Shown here one piece after another: positions 23,986-32,085 of a stretch of DNA of 59,225 nucleotides (the stretch's first letter is position 1; each line of letters opens with the position of its first letter). The stretch is from contig JAPPNY010000131.1 of the NCBI GenBank assembly GCA_028818385.1, positions 21,651-80,875 on the forward strand, given 5' to 3'. The DNA is from Spirochaetaceae bacterium. Lineage in GTDB: Bacteria > Spirochaetota > Spirochaetia > SZUA-6 > Bin103. The translations under genes and the position numbers were made by a program. The notes under the pieces are model-generated. The model did not search any database and had not been told where the DNA came from. It saw only the letters and a list, made by a program, of their open reading frames with translations.

Positions 23986-25128
23986 ATGCCCCCGGAATCC
24001 GACGAGGCCGTGGCAGCCACCCGCTCTCCCGTAGAGGACGAGCGGCGCTACCTGGCCGGCCAATGGAAGCTCATGTGGTGGCGCTTCCGCCGCCACAAGG
24101 CCGCGATCGCTTCGGCGATCGTGGTCGCACTGTTCTACCTGGTGGCGATCTTCGCCGACACGCTGTCGAGCTCCGATCCCGCGAGGTCCGACGAGCAGTT
24201 TCCTACCGTGCCGCCGCAGCGCCTGCACTTCTTCGACGACGGGGCGTTGCGCCTGCACGTCTACGACCTGGTCGGCAAGCGCGACCTGAAGACGTTCCGC
24301 AAGGTGTACGAGCCGGACCCCGACACGCGTCTGCGCGTGCGGCTGATCGGCGACGGATACGAGTACAAGCTGCTGGGCCTGTTTCGGAGCACCAAGCACT
24401 TCCTGGTGGTGGAGGGCCACGAACGGAGGACGGCGCCGTTCCTGTTCGGCACGGACGAGCAGGGCCGCGACATCGTCTCGCGCATCCTGCACGGCACGCG
24501 CCTGTCGCTGTCGATCGGCCTGATCGGCGTGGTGCTCAGCCTGATACTGGGCATCCTGATCGGCGGTGCGTCGGGGTATTACGGCGGAAAGGTCGATACG
24601 GCCATCCAGCGCCTCATCGAGATACTGCGCTCCATCCCGACGATTCCGCTCTGGATCGGGCTGGCCGCGGCTCTGCCCAGGGAGTTCACTGTCCAGCAGA
24701 GATACCTGGCGATCACCATCCTTCTGTCGCTGTATGCGTGGACGGAGATCGCCCGGGTCGTCCGCGGGCGGTTCCTGGCGATGCGCGAGGAGGACTTCAT
24801 CGCCGCCGCGCGGCTGGCCGGCACCCGCGACCTGACCATCATCCTGCGCCACATGGTGCCCAACTTCGCCAGCCACCTGATCGCGGCCGCGTCGCTGGCG
24901 ATTCCGTTCATGATCGTGAGCGAGACCTCATTGAGCTTCCTGGGACTGGGCCTGCAGGCGCCGGCGATAAGCTGGGGAGTGCTGCTCAAGGCGGCGTCGA
25001 ATGCGCGCACGGTCGCCTCGCTGCCTTGGCTGATGCTCCCGGCCATCCCGGTGATCATCTCCGTGCTGGCGTTCAACTTCATGGGTGACGGCCTGCGTGA
25101 CGCCGCCGATCCCTACGATCGCAAGTAG
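23986..25128 (+). CDS. Peptide-type ABC permease, DppC/OppC-like
   Basis: The second membrane subunit, 380 residues. Its cytoplasmic N-terminus and first helix (AIASAIVVALFYLVAIFADT) are followed by a periplasmic loop of about 90 residues, longer than usual. The conserved FGTDEQGRDIVSRILHGTRL comes next, then the permease core. The coupling loop is IAAARLAGTRDLTIILRHMV, and SLSFLGLGLQAPAISWGVLL closes the domain. It lies 4 bases after the first permease. The expected DppD and DppF ATPase genes do not follow; a convergent NHL gene ends 15 bases away. An ATPase from elsewhere must serve the pair. Confidence 0.92.
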   Translation: MPPESDEAVAATRSPVEDERRYLAGQWKLMWWRFRRHKAAIASAIVVALFYLVAIFADTLSSSDPARSDEQFPTVPPQRLHFFDDGALRLHVYDLVGKRDLKTFRKVYEPDPDTRLRVRLIGDGYEYKLLGLFRSTKHFLVVEGHERRTAPFLFGTDEQGRDIVSRILHGTRLSLSIGLIGVVLSLILGILIGGASGYYGGKVDTAIQRLIEILRSIPTIPLWIGLAAALPREFTVQQRYLAITILLSLYAWTEIARVVRGRFLAMREEDFIAAARLAGTRDLTIILRHMVPNFASHLIAAASLAIPFMIVSETSLSFLGLGLQAPAISWGVLLKAASNARTVASLPWLMLPAIPVIISVLAFNFMGDGLRDAADPYDRK

Positions 25129-25143
25129 CCGAGGCTGCCGCCG

Positions 25144-25971
25144 CTACTGACGTTCCTCCACCCGGATGTACTTCGCGAGCTGATTGGGACCGCCCACGTG
25201 CGTCCAGTAGAGGTCGCCGTTCGGGGCGACGCAGACGCAGTGGCCCCAGTAGTCGATGTTCTCGGCCAGCAGGGTGCCGTCCAGGTCCATGATGCCCGAG
25301 CCGGCGAACACGTGGTCCCGGCCGTCCAGGGCGATGTTGTTGGCCCGCTCCAGCCGGCGCTCGCGGATGAAGCCACCGCCGGCGTCGAACACCTGTACCC
25401 GGCAGTTCTCGCGGTCGGCGACCCAGACCTGGCCGCGGCGGTCGACGCCGATCGAGTGCGGGGTGTCGAACTGGCCCGGCCCGCCGCCAGGCTCACCCCA
25501 GGAGGCAAGGAGCGTCCCGTCCGCGGCGAACCGGTGGATGCGCGCCTGCCCGTAGCCGTCGGCCACGTAGAGGTCTCCCGACGGTGCCTGGAACGCCTGC
25601 GTGGGACTGTTGAACGGCTGCCCTGGCGCTCCCGGCCGGCCGGCCGTGCCCAGGGTGCCGAGCAGCGTCCCGTCGAGCGTGAACCGGTGCACGACGTGGT
25701 CCAGGACGTCGGTGACGTAGAGGGTGTCGTCGGCCGTCACGCTGATGCCGTGGATGCCGGCCGGATGGCGGAACGCAGCATGCGTCCACTCATCCAGGCG
25801 CGCGCCGCCCGCGTCGTAGACCAGGATCTTCGGATCCGGCTCGCGGCTGCACAGGTAGACGCGCCCGCGGCGGTCGCAGGCCACGCTGCTCAGAACCCCT
25901 CGCGCCGAGGCGTCCTGGTGCGCCCATTCTTCGTCGATCCGGTAGCGAAACAGTCCTTTACCGATTGTCAT
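25144..25971 (-). CDS. NHL-repeat beta-propeller protein
   Basis: A protein of 275 residues built of NHL-type propeller blades, each with a pattern such as HPAGIHGISVTADDTLYVTD, QAFQAPSGDLYVADGYGQAR or TPHSIGVDRRGQVWVADREN. There is no signal peptide, so it is probably cytoplasmic, as a scaffold or a peptidylamidoglycolate-lyase-like enzyme; no catalytic motif is certain. The ATG lies inside the end of the sulfatase gene (14-base overlap), with GAGGAG 8 bases upstream. It is therefore translationally tied to the sulfatase and may handle a related compound. Confidence 0.82.
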   Translation of the reverse strand: MTIGKGLFRYRIDEEWAHQDASARGVLSSVACDRRGRVYLCSREPDPKILVYDAGGARLDEWTHAAFRHPAGIHGISVTADDTLYVTDVLDHVVHRFTLDGTLLGTLGTAGRPGAPGQPFNSPTQAFQAPSGDLYVADGYGQARIHRFAADGTLLASWGEPGGGPGQFDTPHSIGVDRRGQVWVADRENCRVQVFDAGGGFIRERRLERANNIALDGRDHVFAGSGIMDLDGTLLAENIDYWGHCVCVAPNGDLYWTHVGGPNQLAKYIRVEERQ

Positions 25972-27478
25972 ACTGCGACTCCTCGCCGGGACCGCCGCCG
26001 GCGGTGTGCAGCGTCGCGGCCGCGATCGGCGCCGGGTAGCGCCAGCTCCAGCCGGGCCGGCCGAAGGCCTCGTCGGTCGCCAGCGAGTACGGGGAGGCCA
26101 GCCGGTCGTGCATGGCCAGGTCGGCGCCGGTCATCACCTCGGCGGTGAGCAGGGCATCGAGCCGCAGGAGCTCGCACGCCGCGGCCGGGTCTTCCGCGCG
26201 GTCGACCAACTCGTCCGGGTCGTCGGCCAGGTTGAACAGCAGCGGCGCGTGCCCGTGGTACTTGCAGAGCTTCCAGGTGCCGTCGAAGGCGACCCAGGCG
26301 CCGGCGAGCACGCCCAGTATTTCCGTGCGGCCGCCGCCGTCGGCTCCGAGGCCGGGCAGGGGACGGGCGTCCATGTGCGCCGGCGGCTCGGCGCCGGCAA
26401 TGCGCAGCATGCTGGCCGTGACGTCGCGGAGTTCCACCAAGCCCGCATGGTCTGTCCCGCTGCCGATCCCGGGACCCTGTGCCACCAGCGGGATGCGCAT
26501 CGAGCCCTCGAAGAAGTTGCCCTTGCCCTGCATGCCGTGGTCGCCGAGCAGGTCGCCGTGGTCGCTGGTGAAGATGACGACGGTGTCGTCGAGCTGGCCG
26601 CTCTCGCGCAGCGCCGCCAGCATGGCGCCCACCTCATGGTCGATCCCTTTGACCAGCCCGGCGTAGTGGGAGCGCATGGCGGCGCTCTCTGCCGGACTGA
26701 GCGGGGCATCCGGCATGCCCATGCCGGCGCGCTGGCGCTCGTGCGCCTCCCGAAGCCCGCCGGGGTCACCGTCGGCGGCGGGGACCGGCAGCGGCATGTC
26801 CGAATCGCGGTACCGCACCGGAAAGTCGCGCGCCGGATCGTACGGGTCGTGCGGGCCGGGGAAGCCGACCATCAGCGCCCAGGGGGCCTCCTCGCCTGCA
26901 TTCCGCTCGATGAACCGGGATGCCTCGCGTCCCGTGAAGCGGTCGCAGGAGTGCTCCCACGGGATGTCCGTGGTCGCCGTCCCGCGGGTGCGCAGGTAGT
27001 CGCCGTACTCCGGCCAGCGCAGCTTGGCCAGGCCGTGGGCTTCCAGGTAGCGCGCGTAGTCGTCACGGATCAGCGGCCAGAGCTTGTCTTCGCACGCCAC
27101 CCGCTCGTGGAAGCCGTGCGCGGCGTCCCACGGGTAGAAGTGCATCTTGCCGATCGCCGCCGTGTGGTAGCCGGCCCCGGCCAGCAGCTCCGGCCAGGTG
27201 CGGATGCCGGCCTCGCGGTAGTCGGGCCGCAGCGCGTGCAGGTTGTCGGCCACGCCGGTGCGCGCGGCGTTCATGCCGGTCAGCAGCGCGGTCCGCGCCG
27301 GCACGCACAGCGGGGAGGCGGAGTACGCCCGCTCGTAGCGGATGCCGGCCGCGGCGATGCCGTCAATGTGCGGCGTGTCGATGAATGCGGCGCCGTAGCA
27401 GCTCACGAAGTCCGCACGGAGCTGATCGGCCAGGATGAACAGGATGTTGGGAGGGCGAGCGGAGGAGGTGCGAGCCAT
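25958..27478 (-). CDS. Sulfatase (type I, formylglycine)
   Basis: An alkaline-phosphatase-superfamily sulfatase of 506 residues. PPNILFILADQLRADF gives the first metal ligand. CVPARTALLTG has the CxPxR signature, with Cys 58 as the residue converted to formylglycine. IGKMHFYPWD, GFPGPHDPYDP and FTSDHGDLLGDHGMQGKGNF provide the other metal and substrate residues. It would remove sulfate esters from a small molecule or glycan. No signal peptide is visible, so the substrate may be imported first. ATG 27478 is preferred over an in-frame TTG two codons earlier. No maturase gene is in the window. Confidence 0.92.
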   Translation of the reverse strand: MARTSSARPPNILFILADQLRADFVSCYGAAFIDTPHIDGIAAAGIRYERAYSASPLCVPARTALLTGMNAARTGVADNLHALRPDYREAGIRTWPELLAGAGYHTAAIGKMHFYPWDAAHGFHERVACEDKLWPLIRDDYARYLEAHGLAKLRWPEYGDYLRTRGTATTDIPWEHSCDRFTGREASRFIERNAGEEAPWALMVGFPGPHDPYDPARDFPVRYRDSDMPLPVPAADGDPGGLREAHERQRAGMGMPDAPLSPAESAAMRSHYAGLVKGIDHEVGAMLAALRESGQLDDTVVIFTSDHGDLLGDHGMQGKGNFFEGSMRIPLVAQGPGIGSGTDHAGLVELRDVTASMLRIAGAEPPAHMDARPLPGLGADGGGRTEILGVLAGAWVAFDGTWKLCKYHGHAPLLFNLADDPDELVDRAEDPAAACELLRLDALLTAEVMTGADLAMHDRLASPYSLATDEAFGRPGWSWRYPAPIAAATLHTAGGGPGEESQYDNR

Positions 27479-27533
27479 CGGCAAACGGTATCACGGAGCC
27501 GGCGTGTGACTGCGTCGTCGGGAAAGGTCCGCG

Positions 27534-27559
27534 GACAATATCAAATCTGGTATATTGTC
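27534..27559. promoter_or_regulatory. Operator-like palindrome of the RelE/XRE pair
   Basis: GACAATAT and ATATTGTC form a perfect 8-base inverted repeat with a 10-base spacer, in an AT-rich island just before the toxin GTG at 27563. A TATATT -10-like element overlaps the right arm. This fits autorepression by the XRE antitoxin; the very short leader would follow from that placement. Confidence 0.6.
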
Positions 27560-27562
27560 AGT

Positions 27563-27901
27563 GTGCCTTGCGAGGTTACACTGCTCGATCCAGCCCGCCG
27601 GTTCATTGAGGGGCTCGACGTGAAGCTGAAGGCGAAAACCTTGCGCACCATCGACCTGCTGGCGGAGTTCGGCTCCCGGTTGTCGATGCCATATGCGCGC
27701 AAGCTCATCGGGCATGATCTATGGGAGTTGCGGGTCCGGCACGGCTCTGACATCTGTCGCCTCTTCTACTTCCACCAAGGTCATGAGATCTACGTAGTCA
27801 CATCTGGTTATGTGAAGAAGACCGATCGGACGAGTGCGGCGCAGATCGGACGAGCGGAACGGCTGCGCAAGAGATTCGTTTCGGAGGAGGAGAGAGGATG
27901 A
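27563..27901 (+). CDS. RelE/HigB-type toxin (Gp49-like)
   Basis: A basic protein of 112 residues of the RelE/ParE superfamily, Gp49/HigB-like branch, which act as ribosome-dependent or related mRNA endonucleases. Typical strands are ARRFIEGLDVKLKAKTLRTI, MPYARKLIGHDLWELRVRHG, CRLFYFHQGHEIYVVTSGYV and KKTDRT. The GTG start is set by the family length and the upstream palindrome. The toxin gene comes first, the reverse of the vapBC order but usual for HigBA. Its stop overlaps the antitoxin ATG (ATGA). Confidence 0.88.
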   Translation: MPCEVTLLDPARRFIEGLDVKLKAKTLRTIDLLAEFGSRLSMPYARKLIGHDLWELRVRHGSDICRLFYFHQGHEIYVVTSGYVKKTDRTSAAQIGRAERLRKRFVSEEERG

Positions 27902-28191
27902 AGGCGACGCCCTACAGGGAATTCTTGCAGGAGCAGCTCCGAGATCCGGAAGTCAGGAAAGAGTACGAGGCCGTCGACGTGGAGTTCGCATTGGCGCGGG
28001 AGATCATCGCGCTTCGACAACAGCGGAACCTCACGCAGCGACAACTGGCGGAGAAGGCCGGGACCTCTCAGCCCGCGATCGCACGGGTGGAATCCGGGAG
28101 TTACCGAAACCTGTCTCTGGCGTTCCTCCGCCGGCTGGCCGAGGCGCTCGGTGCTGAGCCGGAAATACATCTGAGGAAAAAGAGCTCATAG
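27898..28191 (+). CDS. XRE-family antitoxin (HigA-like)
   Basis: A protein of 97 residues with a helix-turn-helix at about 40-85: IIALRQQRNLTQRQLAEKAG, TSQPAIARVESGSYRN, then LRRLAEALGAEPEIHL. The N-terminal helices (YREFLQEQLRDPEVRKEYEA) match the leading segment of antitoxins paired with Gp49-like toxins. It would bind the toxin and repress the shared promoter at 27534-27559. A GGAGGAGAGAGG ribosome site directly precedes the ATG. Confidence 0.93.
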   Translation: MKATPYREFLQEQLRDPEVRKEYEAVDVEFALAREIIALRQQRNLTQRQLAEKAGTSQPAIARVESGSYRNLSLAFLRRLAEALGAEPEIHLRKKSS

Positions 28192-28264
28192 GAGCATGTT
28201 CGCGGATCGCGACAGCCAGCGGGTCCTGTCGTCTCTGTCGTGGAGATAGCCCCGGCGTGGAACG

Positions 28265-29374
28265 TCACGACGTCTTTTCCCCGTCTCCGAGTAGGTTGAA
28301 CGCGTCGGCGACCAGCTCGTAGGAGCGGGCACGGTCCCGGAAAGCGAAGCAGTTGGTGACGATGCCGATGTCGGCCGTGCCGTAGCGGGCTGACGCGTCG
28401 AGGATGCCCTCGCGGACCTGGCCGGGGTCGCCGTCGATGTAGTGGGCGGAGAGCTGTGAGAGCGCCGCGCGCTCGGTCTCGCGCAGTGGGAACTCGGCGG
28501 CCTCGTCGGGCGGCAGCAGACCCGTGCGCAGGTCGCCGCCCGCGGACACCGGCTCTGAAGGACGCTCCAGGTGGAGCTGGCGGAGCTTGTTGAGGTTCCT
28601 GCTGGACGCCAGGTAGCGCGCCTCCTCCTCGGTCGGAGCGCACATCACCTGCACGGTGACGTTGAGCCGCGGCGCGTCCAGGTACGCCGACGGCTGGAAC
28701 TCCCGGCGGTACAGGTCCGCGACCAGCGGTCCGTGCTCGAGGTTGCCGAAGAAGTCCGCGAACGCGAACGGCAGGCCCAGCATGGCGGCGAGCCTGGCGC
28801 TATAGTCGCTGGAGCCGAGCAGCCAGACCTCCGGGCCGGTGGCCGGCTGCGGCCCGGCCAGCGCGCTGATCCCGGCGAACGGATGGTCGGCGGCCATTTC
28901 TCCGGACAGGAAGGCCAGCAGGTCGTGGACCTGGCGGGGAAAGGTGCGCACGTCCGCGGGCTGCCGCGGATGGGCCAGGGCGAAGGCGGTGCGCTGGTCG
29001 CTGCCGGGCGCGCGGCCGACGCCCAAGTCGATCCGGCCGGGGTGGAAGGCGTCCAGGGCGCGGAACTGCTCGGCCACCTTGAGCGCCGAGTAGTGGGAGA
29101 GCATCACCCCGCCGGAGCCGACGCGGATGGTCGAGGTGCCGGCCGCGATCTGGCCGATCAGGACCTCCGGACTGGCGCCCGTCCACGAGGTGGAGGCATG
29201 GTGCTCGGCCACCCAGTAGCGGTCATAGCCGAGCCGCTCGCAGTGCTGCGCCAAGCGCACCGATTCGGTGAGGGCGTCGGCACCGGTGCCGCCCTTGCGG
29301 AGCGGCGACTGGTCCACGACGCTGAGCGTCAGCGCCCCAAGAACCGTCGCCTGCGGCTCCGCTTCCTGGCCCAT
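28265..29374 (-). CDS. LLM-class flavin-dependent oxidoreductase
   Basis: A luciferase-like monooxygenase of 369 residues. Visible segments are LSVVDQSPLRKGGTGADALT, YDRYWVAEHHASTSWTGASP, RVGSGGVMLSHYSALKVAEQ, FHPGRIDLGVGRAPGSDQRT, and WLLGSSDYSARLAAMLGLPF. This is the MsnO8/YhbW-like subgroup, which uses reduced FMN with no firmly known substrate. ATG 29374 is chosen because GGAGG lies five bases upstream; a GTG two codons earlier is in frame. A strong palindrome lies just upstream, and a decayed copy of the gene's 5' end is at 102-177. Confidence 0.93.
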   Translation of the reverse strand: MGQEAEPQATVLGALTLSVVDQSPLRKGGTGADALTESVRLAQHCERLGYDRYWVAEHHASTSWTGASPEVLIGQIAAGTSTIRVGSGGVMLSHYSALKVAEQFRALDAFHPGRIDLGVGRAPGSDQRTAFALAHPRQPADVRTFPRQVHDLLAFLSGEMAADHPFAGISALAGPQPATGPEVWLLGSSDYSARLAAMLGLPFAFADFFGNLEHGPLVADLYRREFQPSAYLDAPRLNVTVQVMCAPTEEEARYLASSRNLNKLRQLHLERPSEPVSAGGDLRTGLLPPDEAAEFPLRETERAALSQLSAHYIDGDPGQVREGILDASARYGTADIGIVTNCFAFRDRARSYELVADAFNLLGDGEKTS

Positions 29375-29385
29375 CCCCACCTCCG

Positions 29386-29439
29386 CTACGGAGTCTGTCG
29401 GATATGCCGCTGACGCGCCATATCCGGCAGATTCCGTAG
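29386..29439. promoter_or_regulatory. Large near-perfect palindrome between divergent genes
   Basis: Two 25-base arms (29386-29410 and 29415-29439), with three mismatches and a 4-base spacer, fill the gap between the LLM gene (start 29374, minus) and the sialidase-like gene (start 29455, plus). This is long for a single-dimer operator and could be a two-dimer site or a cruciform/hairpin. One arm recurs in degenerate form at 102-115. Confidence 0.75.
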
Positions 29440-29454
29440 TATCCTGGATTCGGT

Positions 29455-30507
29455 ATGGTCCAACTCGTCACCGTCAGCCCGTGCAATGAGGCGCGGCCGC
29501 GCAGCGACAGCTCCTCGCTGGTGGAGCTTGCCGACGGCCGCCTGCTGATCGTCTACCACGGCTACCGCGCCGGTCCGGAGGGAGGCGGCGACTTCGGCGA
29601 CGCCGCGATCTTCATCCGCGAGTCGGCCGACGGCGGCGCGACCTGGAGCGACGAGCGCGTGCTGCTCGACGTCGACCCCGGCGACGTGAACGCCATGAAC
29701 CCGTCGCTGGCGCTGATCGGCGACGAGCTGCTGCTGGCGGTCACGCGCAACCACACCCGCACCGACTCCTCGCTGGAGCTGCGCCGCTCGGCGGACGGCG
29801 GGCAGACCCTCGGCGCGCCCAGCTTCATCTGGCAGCGCTGCGGCGAGCACCGCTTCACCATGTACGACTGCTTCCGCCGGCTGCAGGACGGCCGCCTGCT
29901 GGTCATGATGCAGAGCTCGGCGCTGATCTGGGAGCCGGGCGAGAAGCAGTGGGTGGACAGCTACGTCAGCGAGGACGACGGCCATACCTGGACCCTGCAG
30001 GGCGGCCGCATCGACCTGCCCATGCGCGGCGCGATGGAGCCGGCGGTGGCGCAGATGCCGGACGGCGAGCTGGTCTGCTCGCTGCGCACCCAGCTCGGCC
30101 GCGTGTTCATCACCCGCTCCCAGGACTGCGGCCGGACCTGGCAGCTGCCGCAGCCGAGCGGCCCCATCAGCCCGGAGTCGTGCACGTGCCTGACGCTCCT
30201 GCCCGGCACCGAGCGGCTCGTGCTGTTCTGGAACGGCGGGACGTACGTCCACGACCACCACCACTTCGGCGAGCGCACGCCCCTGTCGGTCGCCGTCTCC
30301 GACGACCGCGGGCGCACGTTCCGGCACGTGACCGACATCGAGTCCCACCCGGCCGGCGAGTACACCAACCTGACGTGCCGCTTCCTGTCCGACGGCCGTG
30401 CCGCGCTCGCCTACCTGGCCGGCATCGGCGAGGGGCGTGACGTGTTCAACCGCGCCTGCCTGTCCCTCAAGCTGGCCCTTCTGCCACGCTCGCTGTTCAC
30501 CGGCTGA
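29455..30507 (+). CDS. Sialidase/BNR-repeat family protein
   Basis: A six-bladed propeller protein of 350 residues. Asp-box repeats are visible: SADGGATW, SADGGQTL (degenerate), SEDDGHTW, SQDCGRTW and SDDRGRTF. There is no signal peptide, which suggests a cytoplasmic glycoside-processing enzyme rather than a secreted sialidase. The full arginine triad of true sialidases is not evident, so hydrolysis of sialic acid should not be assumed. It precedes the CUT1 importer on the same strand (128-base gap) and could act on the imported sugar. A paralog is at 56218-57282. Confidence 0.85.
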   Translation: MVQLVTVSPCNEARPRSDSSSLVELADGRLLIVYHGYRAGPEGGGDFGDAAIFIRESADGGATWSDERVLLDVDPGDVNAMNPSLALIGDELLLAVTRNHTRTDSSLELRRSADGGQTLGAPSFIWQRCGEHRFTMYDCFRRLQDGRLLVMMQSSALIWEPGEKQWVDSYVSEDDGHTWTLQGGRIDLPMRGAMEPAVAQMPDGELVCSLRTQLGRVFITRSQDCGRTWQLPQPSGPISPESCTCLTLLPGTERLVLFWNGGTYVHDHHHFGERTPLSVAVSDDRGRTFRHVTDIESHPAGEYTNLTCRFLSDGRAALAYLAGIGEGRDVFNRACLSLKLALLPRSLFTG

Positions 30508-30635
30508 GCACGCCCGCAACCCGGCGGACCATTGGCAGCCACCCGTGCATGCGGTAGCGTAGGGAATGGCTGAAAACGGGGGCCTGACGGTCCCTGCGTG
30601 ACGCCGCAGACCGATCCGTGCACAAGGAGAGAGGT

Positions 30636-31949
30636 ATGAAACGTACCCGTACGTTCCTGTCGCTGATGGCCGTCGTGGTCCTCTGCGCGCCGCTGGCGCT
30701 GGCGCAGAACGTGGAGCTGTCCATCCTGCAGTGGAGCCACTTCGTCCCGCGCTACGACGAGTGGTTCGACGCCTACGCGGAGGACTGGGGCAACGCGAAC
30801 GGCGCCGACGTGAGCGTCGATCACGTCAACGTGGGAGAGTTGCCCGCAGCCCTGACCGCGGCCATCGAAGCAGGCGAGGGCCACACCCTCATCGAGATGG
30901 CATTCCCGCCGACCGCCTTCATCGAGGGGCTGCATCCGCTGAACGACGTCAACGAAGCGGCGGCCGCCGCCCACGGCGAGCGCACCTCCAACTGCCAGGC
31001 CACCAGCTACCTGCCGGTCACCGACACCTACTTCGGCTTCACGCACGGCTACATCCCCGACCCCGGCGACTACCAGATCAGCCTGTGGGCCGACGTCGGC
31101 CTGCCGAACGGCCCCTCCACCTATGACGAGCTGTACGAAGGCGGCGTCGCCATCATGCAGAAGCATGGCGTCCCGGTCGGCATCGGCCTGAGCCCTGAGC
31201 TGGACAGCCGCATGGCCACCCGTGCCGTCATCTGGTCATACGGCGGCAGCGTGCAGGACGAGAACGACAGCGTGGTGCTGAACTCCCCGGAGACCGTCGC
31301 CGCGGTCAAGTACTACGCGAAGCTGCAGAACGATGCGATGACCGAGGAGGTGTTCGGCTGGACCCCCTCCTCCAACAACCAGGGGCTGATCGCCGGCGAG
31401 CTGAGCTACATCCTCAACTCGATCTCGGCCTACCGCTCGCTGCAGAAGATCGACGAGGAGGCGGCGGCGGACATCGGCTTCGTGCAGGCCCTGGAGGGCC
31501 CGGCCGGAGCATTCGCATCCAGCCACGTGTGGCAGATCTACGTGATTCCCACGTACGTGGAGGGCGCACAGCTCGAAGCGGCCAAGAAGTTCATCCTGGA
31601 CCACACTGCCGTCTACAATGACGCCGTCTACTACTCGGAGCTGTACAACTTCCCGTGCTACCCCAGCACGGTGCCGGAGCTCGCCGGCTGGCTGGAGGAC
31701 GATCCGTTCGGCTCGCAGCCCGCGGACAAGCTCAAGGTCCTGGAGACCGTGAACGACTGGTCGGTGTACATCGGCTACCCGGGCGTCGCCAATCCGGCCG
31801 TGATGCAGGCCTTCGGCGAGAACCTGGTGGTCAACATGGTCGCCAGGGTCGCCAAGGGCGAGCAGACCGCCGAGGAGTCGGTGGCGGAGGCGCACGCGCG
31901 CGCGGAGGAGATCTTCGCCGACTGGCGCGCTCGCGGCTACCTGCGCTGA
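30636..31949 (+). CDS. CUT1-type sugar ABC transporter substrate-binding protein
   Basis: An extracytoplasmic solute-binding protein, family 1, of 437 residues. The signal peptide (TFLSLMAVVVLCAPLALA) is followed by VELSILQWSHFVPRYDEWFD, the usual opening strand. VSVDHVNVGELPAALTAAIE and VWQIYVIPTYVEGAQLEAAK are further family segments. ATG 30636 has AGGAGAGAGG just upstream; the longer frame begins in the leader. It is followed by a hairpin and then its own ATPase and permeases, a complete importer. The substrate is probably an oligosaccharide but unknown. Confidence 0.93.
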   Translation: MKRTRTFLSLMAVVVLCAPLALAQNVELSILQWSHFVPRYDEWFDAYAEDWGNANGADVSVDHVNVGELPAALTAAIEAGEGHTLIEMAFPPTAFIEGLHPLNDVNEAAAAAHGERTSNCQATSYLPVTDTYFGFTHGYIPDPGDYQISLWADVGLPNGPSTYDELYEGGVAIMQKHGVPVGIGLSPELDSRMATRAVIWSYGGSVQDENDSVVLNSPETVAAVKYYAKLQNDAMTEEVFGWTPSSNNQGLIAGELSYILNSISAYRSLQKIDEEAAADIGFVQALEGPAGAFASSHVWQIYVIPTYVEGAQLEAAKKFILDHTAVYNDAVYYSELYNFPCYPSTVPELAGWLEDDPFGSQPADKLKVLETVNDWSVYIGYPGVANPAVMQAFGENLVVNMVARVAKGEQTAEESVAEAHARAEEIFADWRARGYLR

Positions 31950-31990
31950 GGCGCACGGCCGGCACGCGGCACGCAGGCGCCGCACACGGC

Positions 31991-32026
31991 GCGAAGGGCC
32001 GGGCCATGCGGGCCGCGGCCCTTCGC
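31991..32026 (+). terminator. Hairpin after sugar-binding-protein gene
   Basis: GCGAAGGGCC and GGCCCTTCGC make a perfect 10-base stem with a GC-rich loop, in the 136-base gap between the binding-protein and ATPase genes. There is no T run. As with the peptide operon, it probably stabilises or attenuates the transcript rather than ending it. Confidence 0.55.
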
Positions 32027-32085
32027 ACCACACCCTGCTGCGGGACCCATTCGCGGACGACCGTTCGGGACGCTGAGGAGCGAGC

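Noticed and set aside
26006..27562. 631-residue plus-strand frame that includes the RelE toxin
   Set aside because: Everything before 27563 is antisense to the sulfatase and has shadow composition; only the last 112 residues are a real protein.
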